A stretch of DNA of 64,000 bases from Roseicyclus salinarum (GTDB taxonomy: Bacteria > Pseudomonadota > Alphaproteobacteria > Rhodobacterales > Rhodobacteraceae), in the NCBI RefSeq assembly GCF_029624655.1, contig NZ_JARRSA010000012.1, forward strand, positions 1 to 64,000, in the 5' to 3' direction. Numbering within the stretch: the stretch's first letter is position 1; each line of letters opens with the position of its first letter. The notes under the pieces are model-generated. The model did no database searches. It worked only from the letters and a program-made list of their open reading frames with translations, and had not been told where the DNA came from. Positions 22,898 through 32,800 of the stretch are shown here, one piece after another. The position numbers and the translations under genes are program-made.

Positions 22898-23500
22898 ATG
22901 GCTTTCGAACTTCCCGATCTTCCCTATTCCCACGACGCTCTCGCCGATCTCGGCATGAGCCGCGAAACTCTCGAGTATCACCACGACATCCACCACAAGG
23001 CCTATGTCGACAACGGCAACAAGCTGATCGCGGGCACCGAGTGGGAAGGCAAGTCGGTCGAGGACATCATCACCGGCACCTACCAGGCCGGCGCGGTCGC
23101 GCAGAACGGCATTTTCAACAATGCCTCGCAGCACTGGAACCACGTCCAGTTCTGGGAAATGATGGGACCTGGCGACAAGGGGATGCCGGGCGAACTGGAA
23201 AGCGCGCTGACCGAGTCCTTCGGGTCGGTCGACAAGTTCAAGGAAGACTTCGCCGCAGCCGGTGCCGGCCAGTTCGGTTCGGGCTGGGCGTGGCTGGTGA
23301 AGGACGCCGACGGCAGCCTCAAGGTGACGAAGACCGAGAACGGCGTGAACCCGCTCTGCTTCGGGCAGACCGCGCTTCTGGGCTGCGACGTGTGGGAACA
23401 TTCCTACTACATCGACTTCCGCAACAAGCGTCCCGCCTACCTGCAGAACTTCCTCGACAAGCTGGTGAACTGGGAAAACGTGGCCGCGCGCATGGCGTGA
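22898..23500 (+). CDS. sodB: Superoxide dismutase (Fe type likely)
   Basis: Converts superoxide to hydrogen peroxide and oxygen in the cytoplasm. It has 200 residues from the ATG at 22898 (MAFELPDLPYSHDALADLG) with AAGGGGGG upstream. Metal ligands are visible: His28 in LEYHHDIHH, His in NNASQHWNHVQFW, then Asp and His in LLGCDVWEHSYYIDF. The GAGQFGSGW segment favours iron, although Fe and Mn forms are not fully separable by eye. A strong terminator follows, so it is probably a single-gene transcript. Confidence 0.95.
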   Translation: MAFELPDLPYSHDALADLGMSRETLEYHHDIHHKAYVDNGNKLIAGTEWEGKSVEDIITGTYQAGAVAQNGIFNNASQHWNHVQFWEMMGPGDKGMPGELESALTESFGSVDKFKEDFAAAGAGQFGSGWAWLVKDADGSLKVTKTENGVNPLCFGQTALLGCDVWEHSYYIDFRNKRPAYLQNFLDKLVNWENVAARMA

Positions 23501-23527
23501 GGCCCGCCCCCCGGGGCATCCTTGACG

Positions 23528-23555
23528 AAAGGCCCGCCCGTCTCGGCGGGCCTTT
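23528..23555 (+). terminator. Intrinsic terminator of sodB
   Basis: An 11-bp perfect stem (23528-23538 with 23545-23555) with a six-base loop begins 27 bp after the sodB stop. The stem itself ends in TTT. Confidence 0.85.
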
Positions 23556-23675
23556 CTCGTTCCGGTCCGCACGCGCCCGACGAGGCGGGCCGCGGACGGA
23601 CCGTGCCGAACCGGTTGACGCCCGCGCGATTCCTCATCTTGATAAGCCGATGTAATCGTACCGGACCCCGCCCGC

Positions 23676-24371
23676 ATGGATCTTACACTCGCGTCCGCCC
23701 TGTCGGCGGAGGGCCTTCTGGGCCACATGGCCTATGTCGTCCTGGTGGCTTCCATGCTGATGCGCACCCTGACGTGGCTTCGGGTTCTGGTGATCGTCTC
23801 GGCGCTTTTCGCCATCGCCTACGGCGCCTTCGTGATCCGCGATCCCGTCACCGTGATCTGGGAGACGCTTCTGGTCGTGGTGAACATCCTGCAACTCATC
23901 TCGCTGCACTGGAGCAACCTGCGGGCGCGCTTCACCTCCGACGAACGCGCCTTCGTGTCGCGCCATCTTCCCGGCCTGTCGCGGGGCGAGGCGCGCGCGC
24001 TGCTCGATGCGGGGGAATGGACGCGGCTTGCGCCGGGCGCCGTCTTCACCAACGAGGGCGCCCCGGTGGAGCACCTCGTCTACATCGCGCAGGGCGAGGC
24101 CGACGTCGTGCTGCGCGGCAACGCCGTGTCACGGTGCCGTCCGGGCGATTTCATCGGCGAGATGACGGCGCTGACTGGCCTGCCCGCGACGGCAAGCGTG
24201 CGGGCGGCGGGCGAGGTGCTGATCTGGCGGATCTCGGCGGCGCGGCTGCGTGACATCCTGCGCCGCCGGGAGGCCCTCGAGCGCGAGATGGACGCGGCCT
24301 TCGCGCGCAGCTACCGCGACAAGCTTGTGGACATGAACGCACGCGCCGCCGCCAGCGGCACCTCGGGCTGA
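23676..24371 (+). CDS. Membrane protein with Popeye-like cyclic-nucleotide-binding domain
   Basis: A 231-residue protein with three hydrophobic segments in the first 80 residues (MAYVVLVASMLM; LRVLVIVSALFAIAYGAFVI; VIWETLLVVVNILQLISL). A cytoplasmic cyclic-nucleotide-binding fold follows at about residues 105-200. The phosphate-binding cassette reads GDFIGEMTALTGLPATASVRA; it has the Glu but no canonical Arg directly before the terminal Ala. The order of spans then cNMP domain resembles Popeye proteins. The ligand and output are unknown. Its neighbours sodB (own terminator) and rarD (15-bp gap) give little clue. Confidence 0.75.
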   Translation: MDLTLASALSAEGLLGHMAYVVLVASMLMRTLTWLRVLVIVSALFAIAYGAFVIRDPVTVIWETLLVVVNILQLISLHWSNLRARFTSDERAFVSRHLPGLSRGEARALLDAGEWTRLAPGAVFTNEGAPVEHLVYIAQGEADVVLRGNAVSRCRPGDFIGEMTALTGLPATASVRAAGEVLIWRISAARLRDILRRREALEREMDAAFARSYRDKLVDMNARAAASGTSG

Positions 24372-24386
24372 CGTAGAGCCACGGCG

Positions 24387-25265
24387 ATGAGCGACGCGTC
24401 GAAGGGCGTTCTGGCGATGGCCCTTGCCTGTGCGGTCTGGGGCCTCTCGCCCCTGTTCTACGCGCTGCTTGACCATGTGCCGCCGCTCGAAATCCTCGCG
24501 CATCGGACGATCTGGTCGCTCGTCACTTTCGCTGCCGTGCTGACGTTCCAGCGCAGGCTGGCCGAGCTGCCGCGTGCGTTGTCCACCCCGCGTCTCTTCG
24601 CGCTGACGGCGGCGGCGGCGGCGATGATCTCGGTGAACTGGTTCCTGTTCATCTACGCGGTGGGCGTGGGCCGGACGGTCGAGGCGTCGCTCGGCTACTA
24701 CATCTTTCCGCTCGTGGCGGTGGCCATCGGCGCGATCGTCCTGCGCGAGTCCCTTTCGGCCGGCCAGAAGGTCGCCGTCGCGATGGCGGCGGCCGCCGTG
24801 GCGGTCCTGACCGTGGGGCTGGGTGCCGCGCCGTGGATCTCGCTGGTGCTGGCCACCACCTTCGGCATCTACGGCCTTCTCAAACGCTGGGTCGTGGCGG
24901 GCCCGGTCGTGTCCGTGGCAGCCGAGGTGCTTCTGTTCCTGCCGCTGGCTGCAGGCTTCCTCGCGTGGGTCTGGGCGACGCGCGGGATGGAGCATTCGGC
25001 GGGCGACATGGCGCTGTTCGTGCTGTCCGGGCCGCTCACGGCCGTGCCGCTGATGTTGTTCTCGTATGCGGCGCGGCGCGCGGCGATGGCGACGATCGGA
25101 CTGATCCAGTATGTCAATCCGACGCTTCAGTTCCTCGTCGCGGTCCTCGTCCTGAACGAGGCGGTGACGGCATGGCACATGATCGCGTTTCCGCTGATCT
25201 GGGCGGCGCTCGCCGTCTATTCCGTGGCCACGCTCAGGCCCCTGGCCCGTCCAGCGCCGCCATGA
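24387..25265 (+). CDS. rarD: RarD-type EamA-family transporter
   Basis: Ten-span drug/metabolite-type permease of the EamA family, RarD subgroup, 292 residues. RarD hallmarks are the N-terminal ACAVWGLSPLFYALLDHVPP segment, the HRTIWSLV motif and the second-half SYAARRAAMATIGLIQYVNP. The original chloramphenicol-sensitivity phenotype gives the name, and physiological substrates are uncertain. The ATG is 15 bp after the cyclic-nucleotide protein, so they may share a transcript. The 3' end overlaps the convergent LOG-like gene by 32 bp. Confidence 0.88.
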   Translation: MSDASKGVLAMALACAVWGLSPLFYALLDHVPPLEILAHRTIWSLVTFAAVLTFQRRLAELPRALSTPRLFALTAAAAAMISVNWFLFIYAVGVGRTVEASLGYYIFPLVAVAIGAIVLRESLSAGQKVAVAMAAAAVAVLTVGLGAAPWISLVLATTFGIYGLLKRWVVAGPVVSVAAEVLLFLPLAAGFLAWVWATRGMEHSAGDMALFVLSGPLTAVPLMLFSYAARRAAMATIGLIQYVNPTLQFLVAVLVLNEAVTAWHMIAFPLIWAALAVYSVATLRPLARPAPP

Positions 25266-25785
25266 GGGCGGGCACGTCCGGCACCGACCTGAAGTAGTCG
25301 AGAAGGCTCGCCTCGGCGAAGCCCTGCGCGACCACGTGATCGAGGAGGGCGCGCATCGGCCCCCAGTAGCCCGCGGTATCAAGAAGGTAGATCGGCTTCT
25401 CGTGGAGGCCGAGCTGGCGCCACGTCAGCACCTCGAAGAACTCGTCGAGCGATCCCGCGCCGCCGGGCAGCATGACGATGGCGTCGGCGTTCATGAACAT
25501 GACCTTCTTCCGCTCGTGCATCGTCTCGGTGACGATGAAGGTCGTCAGGTCGCGCTTGCCGACCTCGCGCGCCAGCAGATGGCCGGGGATGACGCCGAAG
25601 GTATCGCCGCCCGCCGCCTGCGCGGCCCGGGCAACGGCCCCCATCAGACCGACGTCGCCGGCCCCGTAGACCAGGCGCAGCCCCGCCTCCGCAAGCGCCG
25701 TCCCGAGGGCCGTCGCGTCGGCCATGAAGGCAGGGTCGGCGCCCGTCCGGGAGCCGCAATAGACACATATGGAGATGCTCGACAT
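25234..25785 (-). CDS. LOG-family (TIGR00730) nucleotide phosphoribohydrolase-like protein
   Basis: A Rossmann-fold protein of 183 residues of the LOG/YvdD type, which release the base from nucleoside 5'-monophosphates (cytokinin activation in plants and some bacteria). Seen are SICVYCGSRTG at the N terminus, LVYGAGDVGLMGAVA and the catalytic PGGAGSLDEFFEVL (family PGGxGTxxE, with Ser in place of Thr), plus MHERKKVMF. The real substrate in this organism is unknown. It is convergent with rarD and overlaps its 3' end. Confidence 0.88.
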   Translation of the reverse strand: MSSISICVYCGSRTGADPAFMADATALGTALAEAGLRLVYGAGDVGLMGAVARAAQAAGGDTFGVIPGHLLAREVGKRDLTTFIVTETMHERKKVMFMNADAIVMLPGGAGSLDEFFEVLTWRQLGLHEKPIYLLDTAGYWGPMRALLDHVVAQGFAEASLLDYFRSVPDVPALMAALDGPGA

Positions 25786-25930
25786 CGGGTCCCTTGCGCT
25801 TGACCGGATTTTTCGCCCTGATACTGCGTAATGCGCGCGCGCTCAACCGGCGGCGGCCCTTTCGGGCGCCTGCCGCCCGCGGGGCGGGCGGGCCAGGAGT
25901 GCCCCGGTTCGGGGGGATGGATCCGGGAGA

Positions 25931-27442
25931 ATGCCCATGAGGCTTGGAGCCGCGTTCGGCGAAGGCAGGGCGGCAGTGTCGCTTGCTGCGCTGGCGGGCG
26001 TCGCGGTCGTGGTCGCGGCGCTGGCCTTCGTGACGCTCCGTGACGATGCGGGCGGGCCGGTCCGCGAGGCCGCGACACCGCCGGCCGGGGCGGTTCCGCC
26101 CGGCGGCGAGGCATCCGGGTCCGCGACGCCGCTCGCAACGCCGGCCGGGGGAGAGGCCGCGCGCGATGATGTCGCGCCGCAGGCCGCGCGCGATGATGTC
26201 GCGCCGGATGGCGCGCGCGATGATGTCGCGCCGGAGGCCGTGGAGCAGGCCGAGGGGCAGGGGGACGACGCCACGGGCGCGCCCGCGCCCGCTACGCCCG
26301 TCCCGCCGCGCTTCGACCAGATCCGGGTGGCGCCCGACGGCGCGGCCGTGGTCGCCGGGCGCGCGCCCTCGGGGGCCGACGTTTCGCTGCTCAGCGACGG
26401 CGAGGAGGTCTCGGTCGCGCAGGCCGCGCGCGACGGCGGTTTCGCGGCCATCTTCGAACTGCCGCCTTCCGACAGGCCCCGGATCCTGAGCCTCGTGGCC
26501 CTGATGCCCGACGGCGTCCGGATCGAAGGCGTGGAAACCGTCATCATCGCGCCGTTCGGAACGGACGCGCGGGCAGACGCGGCGCCCCCGGACGAGGCGC
26601 CCGCCCCGCAGGAGACCGCCGACGCGCCGACAGGCCCGGAGGGCGAGGCCGTTTCGGACGAGGTCGCCCTGGCCGCTCCGGAGGCCCGTCCGCTGCCTCG
26701 CGACGAGGCCGTCGATGCGACCGAAGGCCAGCAGGTCGGAACGGCCGCGGACGGCGATGGCCCAATGCCCCGGCCCTCCGCGCCCGAGGCGGTGGCGGCC
26801 CTCGACGCGCCCTCGGCGCCCGAGCCGGCTGCGCCCTCGGTGACGCCGCCGGGGCAGGCGCCCGCCATCGTGATCGCAGGGCCCGAGGGCCTGCGCGTCG
26901 TGCAGGCGGCGGGATCCTCGCCTGCGGGCGGCGCCCCGGCCGACGCGCCCCTCGCCCAGACCGAGGTTCGTCTCGATGCCATCGCCTACAACCTCGAGGG
27001 CGACGTGGTCCTGTCGGGCCGCGGGCCCGCGGATGCGCAGCTTCAGGTCCTTCTGAACAACCAGCCGATCGAGATGGGCGAGATCGGCTCCGGCGGAACC
27101 TGGTCGCTCGACCTGCCGGACGTCGATCCGGGCACCTACACGCTGACGGTGGCCGAGGTGTCGCCGCAGGGCGAGGTCCTGAGCGAGGTCGAGACGCCGT
27201 TCCTGCGCGAGGATCCCGAGCGGATCGCGGCCTCGCCGATGATGGTGGGCGCGGGGATCTCGGTCATCACGGTGCAGCCGGGCTTCACGCTCTGGGGGAT
27301 CGCCGAGGCGAATTTCGGCGAGGGAATCGCCTATGTGCAGATCTTCCAGGAGAACCGCGAGGAGATCCGCAATCCCGACCTGATCTTCCCCGGCCAGATC
27401 TTCCGGCTGCCGGATCTTCCGCGCGGCACGGATGCACAATAG
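25931..27442 (+). CDS. LysM-domain protein with membrane anchor and low-complexity region
   Basis: A 503-residue protein. It has an N-terminal hydrophobic segment (VSLAALAGVAVVVAALAFVTL, about residues 17-37) that could be an anchor or uncleaved signal. A long Ala/Pro/Glu-rich region with a three-copy repeat of A-R-D-D-V-A-P follows, then Ig-like stretches (VAPDGAAVVAGRAPSGADVS and VVLSGRGPADAQLQVLLNN). The C-terminal LysM domain (VQPGFTLWGIAEANFG to GQIFRLPDLP) binds peptidoglycan in known examples. It probably works at the cell envelope. Start: ATG after GGGAGAATGCCC. The specific role is unknown. Confidence 0.85.
   Translation: MPMRLGAAFGEGRAAVSLAALAGVAVVVAALAFVTLRDDAGGPVREAATPPAGAVPPGGEASGSATPLATPAGGEAARDDVAPQAARDDVAPDGARDDVAPEAVEQAEGQGDDATGAPAPATPVPPRFDQIRVAPDGAAVVAGRAPSGADVSLLSDGEEVSVAQAARDGGFAAIFELPPSDRPRILSLVALMPDGVRIEGVETVIIAPFGTDARADAAPPDEAPAPQETADAPTGPEGEAVSDEVALAAPEARPLPRDEAVDATEGQQVGTAADGDGPMPRPSAPEAVAALDAPSAPEPAAPSVTPPGQAPAIVIAGPEGLRVVQAAGSSPAGGAPADAPLAQTEVRLDAIAYNLEGDVVLSGRGPADAQLQVLLNNQPIEMGEIGSGGTWSLDLPDVDPGTYTLTVAEVSPQGEVLSEVETPFLREDPERIAASPMMVGAGISVITVQPGFTLWGIAEANFGEGIAYVQIFQENREEIRNPDLIFPGQIFRLPDLPRGTDAQ
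26156..26236 (+). repeat. Three tandem copies of a 27-bp unit within the LysM-protein gene
   Basis: Units at 26156-26182, 26183-26209 and 26210-26236 share the core GCGCGCGATGATGTCGCGCC with changes only at the edges. Each encodes A-R-D-D-V-A-P plus two variable residues. The unit length is a multiple of three, so copy-number change would keep the frame. The repeat is part of the coding sequence, not a CRISPR. Confidence 0.9.
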
Positions 27443-27516
27443 TCCGCGCGCCACGGCACTGGTCATTCCCGCCCCGCACGCCTAGGTAGAGGACCATCCA
27501 GCCAGACGGACCTCCT

Positions 27517-29406
27517 ATGCCAGCCGACACGACAGATCCCCGCGCAGCCGGCGCGGCGCCCGCCGCCGGCGCACGCGAAGATCGCGAGGGCACGGCGCAG
27601 CCCACCCTCGAGCAGGCCGAGCGCCGCTCGGGCTGGCGCACGATCCGCAAGGTCGCGCCCTATCTCTGGCCGGAGGGCAAAGCCTGGGTGAAGCGCCGCG
27701 TGGTCATCGCGCTCGTGATGCTGGTGGTGGCCAAGCTGGTGGCCGTCGCGACCCCGTTTCTCTACAAGGCCGCCGTCGACGGGCTGGCGGGCGACAGCGC
27801 GGGCTCGCCCGCATGGCTTCTGGCGATGGGCGCCGTCGGCGTGACGGTGGCCTACGGCGTGGCGCGCGCCGCGAACGTCGGCTTCCAGCAGCTGCGCGAC
27901 GCGATCTTCGCGCGCGTGGCGCAAGGCGCGCTGCGGCAGCTCGCGCTCGAGACATTCCAGCACATCCACGCACTCAGCCTCAGCTACCACCTGACGCGGC
28001 GAACGGGCGGCCTCAGCCGGATCATCGAGCGCGGCGTGAAGGGCGTGGAATTCCTGCTGCGCTTCCTGCTGTTCTCGGTCGGTCCGCTGATCCTGGAGCT
28101 TTTGCTGGTCGGCATCGTCCTGGCAGTCGCCTTCGACATCACCTATCTCGTCGTGCTGGCCGTCACCATCGCGCTCTACATCTGGTTCACCTTCACGGTG
28201 ACGGAATGGCGGGTGAAGATCCGCCGCGAGATGAACGCGCAGGACACCGATGCCAACCAGAAGGCCATCGACAGCCTGCTGAACTACGAGACGGTCAAGT
28301 ATTTCGGCGCCGAACGCCGCGAGGCCATGCGCTACGACCGCGCGATGGAGGGCTACGAGCGCGCGGCGATCAAGACCGGCGTGTCGCTTGCCGCGCTGAA
28401 CTTCGGACAATCGCTCATCATCACCACGGGCCTCGTCATCGTCATGGTGATGGCCGCCCTCGGTGTGCAGGCGGGCGAGCTGACGGTGGGCGACTTCGTC
28501 ATGGTCAACGCCTACATGATCCAGATCACGCTGCCGCTGAACTTCCTGGGCACCGTCTACCGCGAGATCCGCCAATCGCTGGTGGACATGGGCGAGATGT
28601 TCGACCTTCTCGATCAGCCGCGCGAAGTCGCCGACAGACCCGGAGCGCCCGAGCTGGATGTGCGTGGCGGCGAGGTCGCCTTCGACAAGGTGCGCTTCGC
28701 CTACGACGCGGCGCGCCCGATCCTGAAGGGCGTGTCCTTCCGCGTGTCGCCGGGCGAGACGGTGGCGCTGGTGGGGCCGTCGGGTTCGGGCAAGTCGACG
28801 ATCGGGCGGCTTCTGTTCCGCTTCTACGACGTCACGGACGGCGCGATCCGCATCGACGGTCAGGACCTGCGCGACGTCACGCAGGAAAGCTTGCACGCGC
28901 GCATCGGCGTCGTCCCGCAGGACACGGTCCTGTTCAACGACACGATCCGCTACAACATCGCCTACGGCCGTCCCGAGGCGACCGAGGCCGAGGTCGAGGC
29001 CGCCGCGCGCGCCGCCAAGATCCACGACTTCATCCTCGGCCTGCCGCTTGGCTACAAGACGCAGGTGGGCGAGCGTGGGCTGAAGCTGTCGGGGGGCGAG
29101 AAGCAGCGCGTCGGCATCGCGCGCACGCTTCTGAAGGACCCGCCGATCCTGCTTCTGGACGAGGCGACGAGCGCGCTCGACACCGAGACCGAACGCTCGA
29201 TCCAGTCCGAGCTGAAGATGATGGGGCAGGGCCGTTCGGTCATCACCATCGCGCACAGGCTGTCCACAATCGTCGACAGCGACCGCATCCTCGTGCTCGA
29301 GGCGGGCGAAGTGGTGGAGAGCGGCACCCATGACGAGCTTCTGTCGGCGGGCGGGCGCTACGCGACGCTCTGGGCGCGGCAGATGTCGGGCGAGGATTTC
29401 GACTGA
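27517..29406 (+). CDS. Atm1/ABCB7-like ABC exporter (fused permease and ATPase)
   Basis: A 629-residue half-transporter that would act as a homodimer in the inner membrane. It has six hydrophobic spans at about residues 60-345, then an ATPase domain with Walker A GPSGSGKST, Q-loop VVPQDTVLFN, signature LSGGEKQRVGIAR, Walker B ILLLDEATSALD and the H-loop TIAHRLSTI. The permease sequence (NYETVKYFGAERREAMRYD; NFGQSLIIT) is that of the Atm1/HMT group, which export glutathione-linked metals or sulfur species. The transported compound here is inferred. A GNAT gene starts within the last codons. Confidence 0.9.
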   Translation: MPADTTDPRAAGAAPAAGAREDREGTAQPTLEQAERRSGWRTIRKVAPYLWPEGKAWVKRRVVIALVMLVVAKLVAVATPFLYKAAVDGLAGDSAGSPAWLLAMGAVGVTVAYGVARAANVGFQQLRDAIFARVAQGALRQLALETFQHIHALSLSYHLTRRTGGLSRIIERGVKGVEFLLRFLLFSVGPLILELLLVGIVLAVAFDITYLVVLAVTIALYIWFTFTVTEWRVKIRREMNAQDTDANQKAIDSLLNYETVKYFGAERREAMRYDRAMEGYERAAIKTGVSLAALNFGQSLIITTGLVIVMVMAALGVQAGELTVGDFVMVNAYMIQITLPLNFLGTVYREIRQSLVDMGEMFDLLDQPREVADRPGAPELDVRGGEVAFDKVRFAYDAARPILKGVSFRVSPGETVALVGPSGSGKSTIGRLLFRFYDVTDGAIRIDGQDLRDVTQESLHARIGVVPQDTVLFNDTIRYNIAYGRPEATEAEVEAAARAAKIHDFILGLPLGYKTQVGERGLKLSGGEKQRVGIARTLLKDPPILLLDEATSALDTETERSIQSELKMMGQGRSVITIAHRLSTIVDSDRILVLEAGEVVESGTHDELLSAGGRYATLWARQMSGEDFD

Positions 29407-29852
29407 CGGGCGGGCGGATCACGTTCGAGGCGGCGACGGACGCCGATGCCGACTGGCTCGCGACGCTCAGGGCAGAGGCGATGCGCCCGAGCCTGGAGGC
29501 CATGGGCCGGTTCGACCTGGAGCGCGCGCGCAACCGGCTGCTTGCGTCCTTTCGCGCCGAGGAGACGACGATCCTTCGCGCGGACGGGCAGGCGGCGGGC
29601 TTTTTCGTCCTGCGCCGGCGCGAGACGCACCTGTTGCTGGATCACCTGTACCTCGCGTCCGCGTTCCAGGGGCAGGGTATCGGCCGCATGGTGCTGGAGC
29701 GCGTGCAGCGAGAGGCTTGCGCGGCGGCGCTGCCAATCCGGCTGACGGCGCTGAACGGCAGTCCCGCGAACGCCTTCTACCGAGCCTGCGGGTTCAACGC
29801 CGTTTCCTCCGACGCGCTCGACACGGTCCTCGAATGGACGCCGCCGGCCTGA
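29403..29852 (+). CDS. GNAT-family N-acetyltransferase with probable CTG start
   Basis: Acetyl-CoA-dependent acyltransferase fold. From the ATG at 29481 there are only 123 residues and the first strand of the fold is missing. Upstream in frame the sequence continues as RITFEAATDADADWLATLR, a normal GNAT N terminus, back to a CTG at 29403. That CTG overlaps the ABC-exporter stop (CTGA) and has GAGGA six bases before it. No ATG, GTG or TTG is available, so I take the CTG, giving 149 residues. The acetyl-CoA loop is YLASAFQGQGIGRMVL, and the C-terminal NGSPANAFYRACGF is typical. The substrate is unknown. Confidence 0.8.
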   Translation: MTGGRITFEAATDADADWLATLRAEAMRPSLEAMGRFDLERARNRLLASFRAEETTILRADGQAAGFFVLRRRETHLLLDHLYLASAFQGQGIGRMVLERVQREACAAALPIRLTALNGSPANAFYRACGFNAVSSDALDTVLEWTPPA

Positions 29853-29867
29853 AACAGGGCCGGCGGC
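29840..29867. terminator. Bidirectional hairpin between GNAT gene and RND permease gene
   Basis: A perfect 10-bp GC stem (29840-29849 with 29858-29867) with an 8-base loop spans the GNAT stop codon. It lies just past the 3' end of the leftward permease gene. There is no strong T-run on either strand. Confidence 0.55.
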
Positions 29868-29875
29868 GCGGGCGA

Positions 29876-32800
29876 TCACTCCGCCGCGCGAAGCGGCGGC
29901 TGCGGCGCGTCCTTGGCGTCGAGCGGGCGCTCGGCATCGACGGGCCGCGCCTCGTCGAGAAGGTCCTCGGGCGGCACTTCGTCGGCGACCACGACGGGCC
30001 GCGGATCCTCGTCCCAGAAGATCAGCGGATCGCGGGTGGCACGCGCGGCGCGCGCAAGCGCCCAGTCCTGCGCCGTGCGGCTTGCACGGTTGGCGCCAAG
30101 GCGTGACAGGCCGCGCGCGATCCAGCCCAAGATCGTCGCCCACCAGACGCGCAGCGCGAGAAGCGAGGGCGTGAAGATCAGCGTCAGGACAGTCGCGATG
30201 CCGAGGCCGAAGACCACGGCCGTCGCCAGCTGCTTCCACCACAGGGCCGTGGGACTGTCGACGGTGTAGCCGCCATTGGCGAAGTCGAGCGAGATGCCGA
30301 ACATCATCGGCGCGAGGCCCGCCATCGTGGTGATCGTGGTCAGGAGGACCGGCCGGATGCGCGCCTCGGCGGTTCGGGTGATCGCCTCGATCTTCGGCAT
30401 GTAGCGGCTGTATTCCTGGTAGGTGTCGATCAGCACGATGTTGTTGTTCACCACGATCCCGGCCAGCGCGACGATGCCCGTGCCCGTCATGATTATCGAG
30501 AAGGTCTGGTCCATGACCAGCATCCCGATCAGAACGCCCGTCGTGGACAGGACCACGGCCAGAAGCACGAGGACGGCGTTGTAGACCGAGTTGAACTGTG
30601 CGAGCAGGATGATGAACATAAGCCCCAGAGCCGCCGCGAAGGCCTGGCTGAGGAAGGCCTCGCTTTCCGCCTGGTCCTCCTGGTCGCCCGACCATTCCCA
30701 CGTCACGCTGGAGGGGAAGGGGGTCTCGGTCTCGATCCAGTCGGTGATCGCGGCGATGCGCTCGTTCGCCGTGACCGGCCGCGTCACGAGCTCGCCCGAG
30801 GTCAGCCCCGCCTCGACGGAAGCCGCCGTCGCCCCGTCGTAGAGGCTGTAGACCTGCCAGGCGGTGCCGCCTGCGGTGAAGTCAGCCGGGCCCGACACCG
30901 TCGGCTCCGCGGTGTCGAGAAGCATGGCGACCGCGGTGCCGTCGGCGGCATCGACGCGGCTGAGGCCCGCGCGGGTGTCGGCCTTGATCTCGAAGATGCG
31001 GCGCTGGTCTACGCGGTTGATCTCGGCCAGCTGCGGCGTCGCCGTGTAGGTCACGAAGTTCGACAGCGGCACGAGGCCGTCCTGCGTGCGCACCCTCAGC
31101 GTCTCGAGCGTCGAGAGGACGCGCGCCTCCTGCGGGAAACGCACGCGGATCTCGATCTCCTCGTCGGAGGTCGGCACGCGCATCGTGTCGAGCAGGATGC
31201 CGCGCGTCACAAGCTGCACCATCGCGCCCACGGTCGCCACGTCCGCGCCGAAGCGGCCCGCCGCCTCGATATCGACGTCGATCTGCCAGTCGATGCCCGG
31301 CAGGGGCAGGCTGTCCTCGACCTGCACGAGGCCGTCCGTGGCGTCGAAATGCGCGCGCGCGTCCTGCGTCGCGGCGGTCAGGGCCGCCCAGTCGTCGCTC
31401 GAAAGGCGAAGGCTGACGGGCTTGCTTTCGCCGGGACCCTGCGAGGATTCGAAGATCTCGGTGCGGATCCCCGGCAGCTGGTCCAGCCGCGCCTGCAGCC
31501 GGTCGAGCACGACGTCGCCGTCCTCGCGCTGGCCCCACGGCTCGAGGTCGATCTGCACCTGGCCGATCGTGTCGCCGGGCGCGCTGACGCCGCCGGTATT
31601 GTTGTTCAGCCCGCCGTCGCCGGCGAAGGCGAAGACGTCGCGGATGCCTTCGTGGTCGAGCACGATCGCCTCGACCTGCCGCACGAGCGCGTCCTGCTCG
31701 GCGACCGAAAGGTTGCCGCGCGCGCGAACGTAGACGATGGCCTGCTCGGGCTCGGTCTCGACGAAGAATTCCACTCCGTTGTTGTTTTCGCCGAAATACA
31801 TGAACACCGAGACGACGAAGGCGGCGACGGCCCCGATGACCACCAGCGGCATGACCGGATTTCCGACGATGGCGTGGATCACCCAGCCGAAGGCCGAGCG
31901 GCGGTAGCCCGCCTGCACCCGGCGCTCGGCCCGCGCGAAGCGCAGCGTCCCGAGGATCACCGACATCAGCGCCGACGCCACCACGAAGAGGATTGCGCCC
32001 GGCGCCATCGCAAGAAGCGCGGGCGTGCCCTGCGGCGGTGCGGGGAAGAGGACGCCGGGATTGATCGTCTGCATCGCGGCCATGAACATCAGGTAGCCGA
32101 CCGCGAGCGCGAGCGCGGCGCGCGCCACGGTCCACGGCACAAGCGACGACAGGACGTCGGAGGCGCGCTCGACCACCCGGCTGAAGCGCGCGGCGACGCC
32201 CCCAAGAACCGGAAGGTAGATCAGCGCCACGATCAGCGAGGCCGAGAGCACGAAGATCAGCGTGACGGGCAACATGCCCATGAACTCGCCCGCGACGCCC
32301 GGCCAGAACAGCATCGGCAGGAACGCGCAGAGCGTCGTGGCGGTGGACGAGACCACCGGCCAGAACATGCGCTTGGCCGCATCGGTATAGGCCTGCATCG
32401 GCCGCGCCCCCTGCGCGAGGCGCTTGTCGGCGTATTCGACGACCACGATGGCCCCGTCCACCAGCATCCCCACCGCGAGGATGAGGCCGAACATCACGAT
32501 GTTGGAGATCGCGATGCCCATGATGCCGAGCAGGATGAAGCACAGCAGGAACGAGGTCGGGATGGCGAAGCCCACCAGCATCGCCGACCGCGTGCCGAGC
32601 GAGGCGAGCACGACGATCATCACCAGCGCAATGGCCGTCAGCACCGACCCTTCGAGCTGGCGCACCATGCCCTGCACCGTCACCGACTGATCGAGCGACG
32701 TCGCGACGCGCACCGCGTCCCGAAGCTCGGGTGGCCACGAGGCCTCGACGCGTTCGACGGTCTCGCGCACCAGCGCGGCCGTGTCCATGATGTTGAAGCC

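Noticed and set aside
26156-26236. CRISPR-like repeat
   Set aside because: The units are contiguous with no spacers and are translated as part of a long coding sequence.
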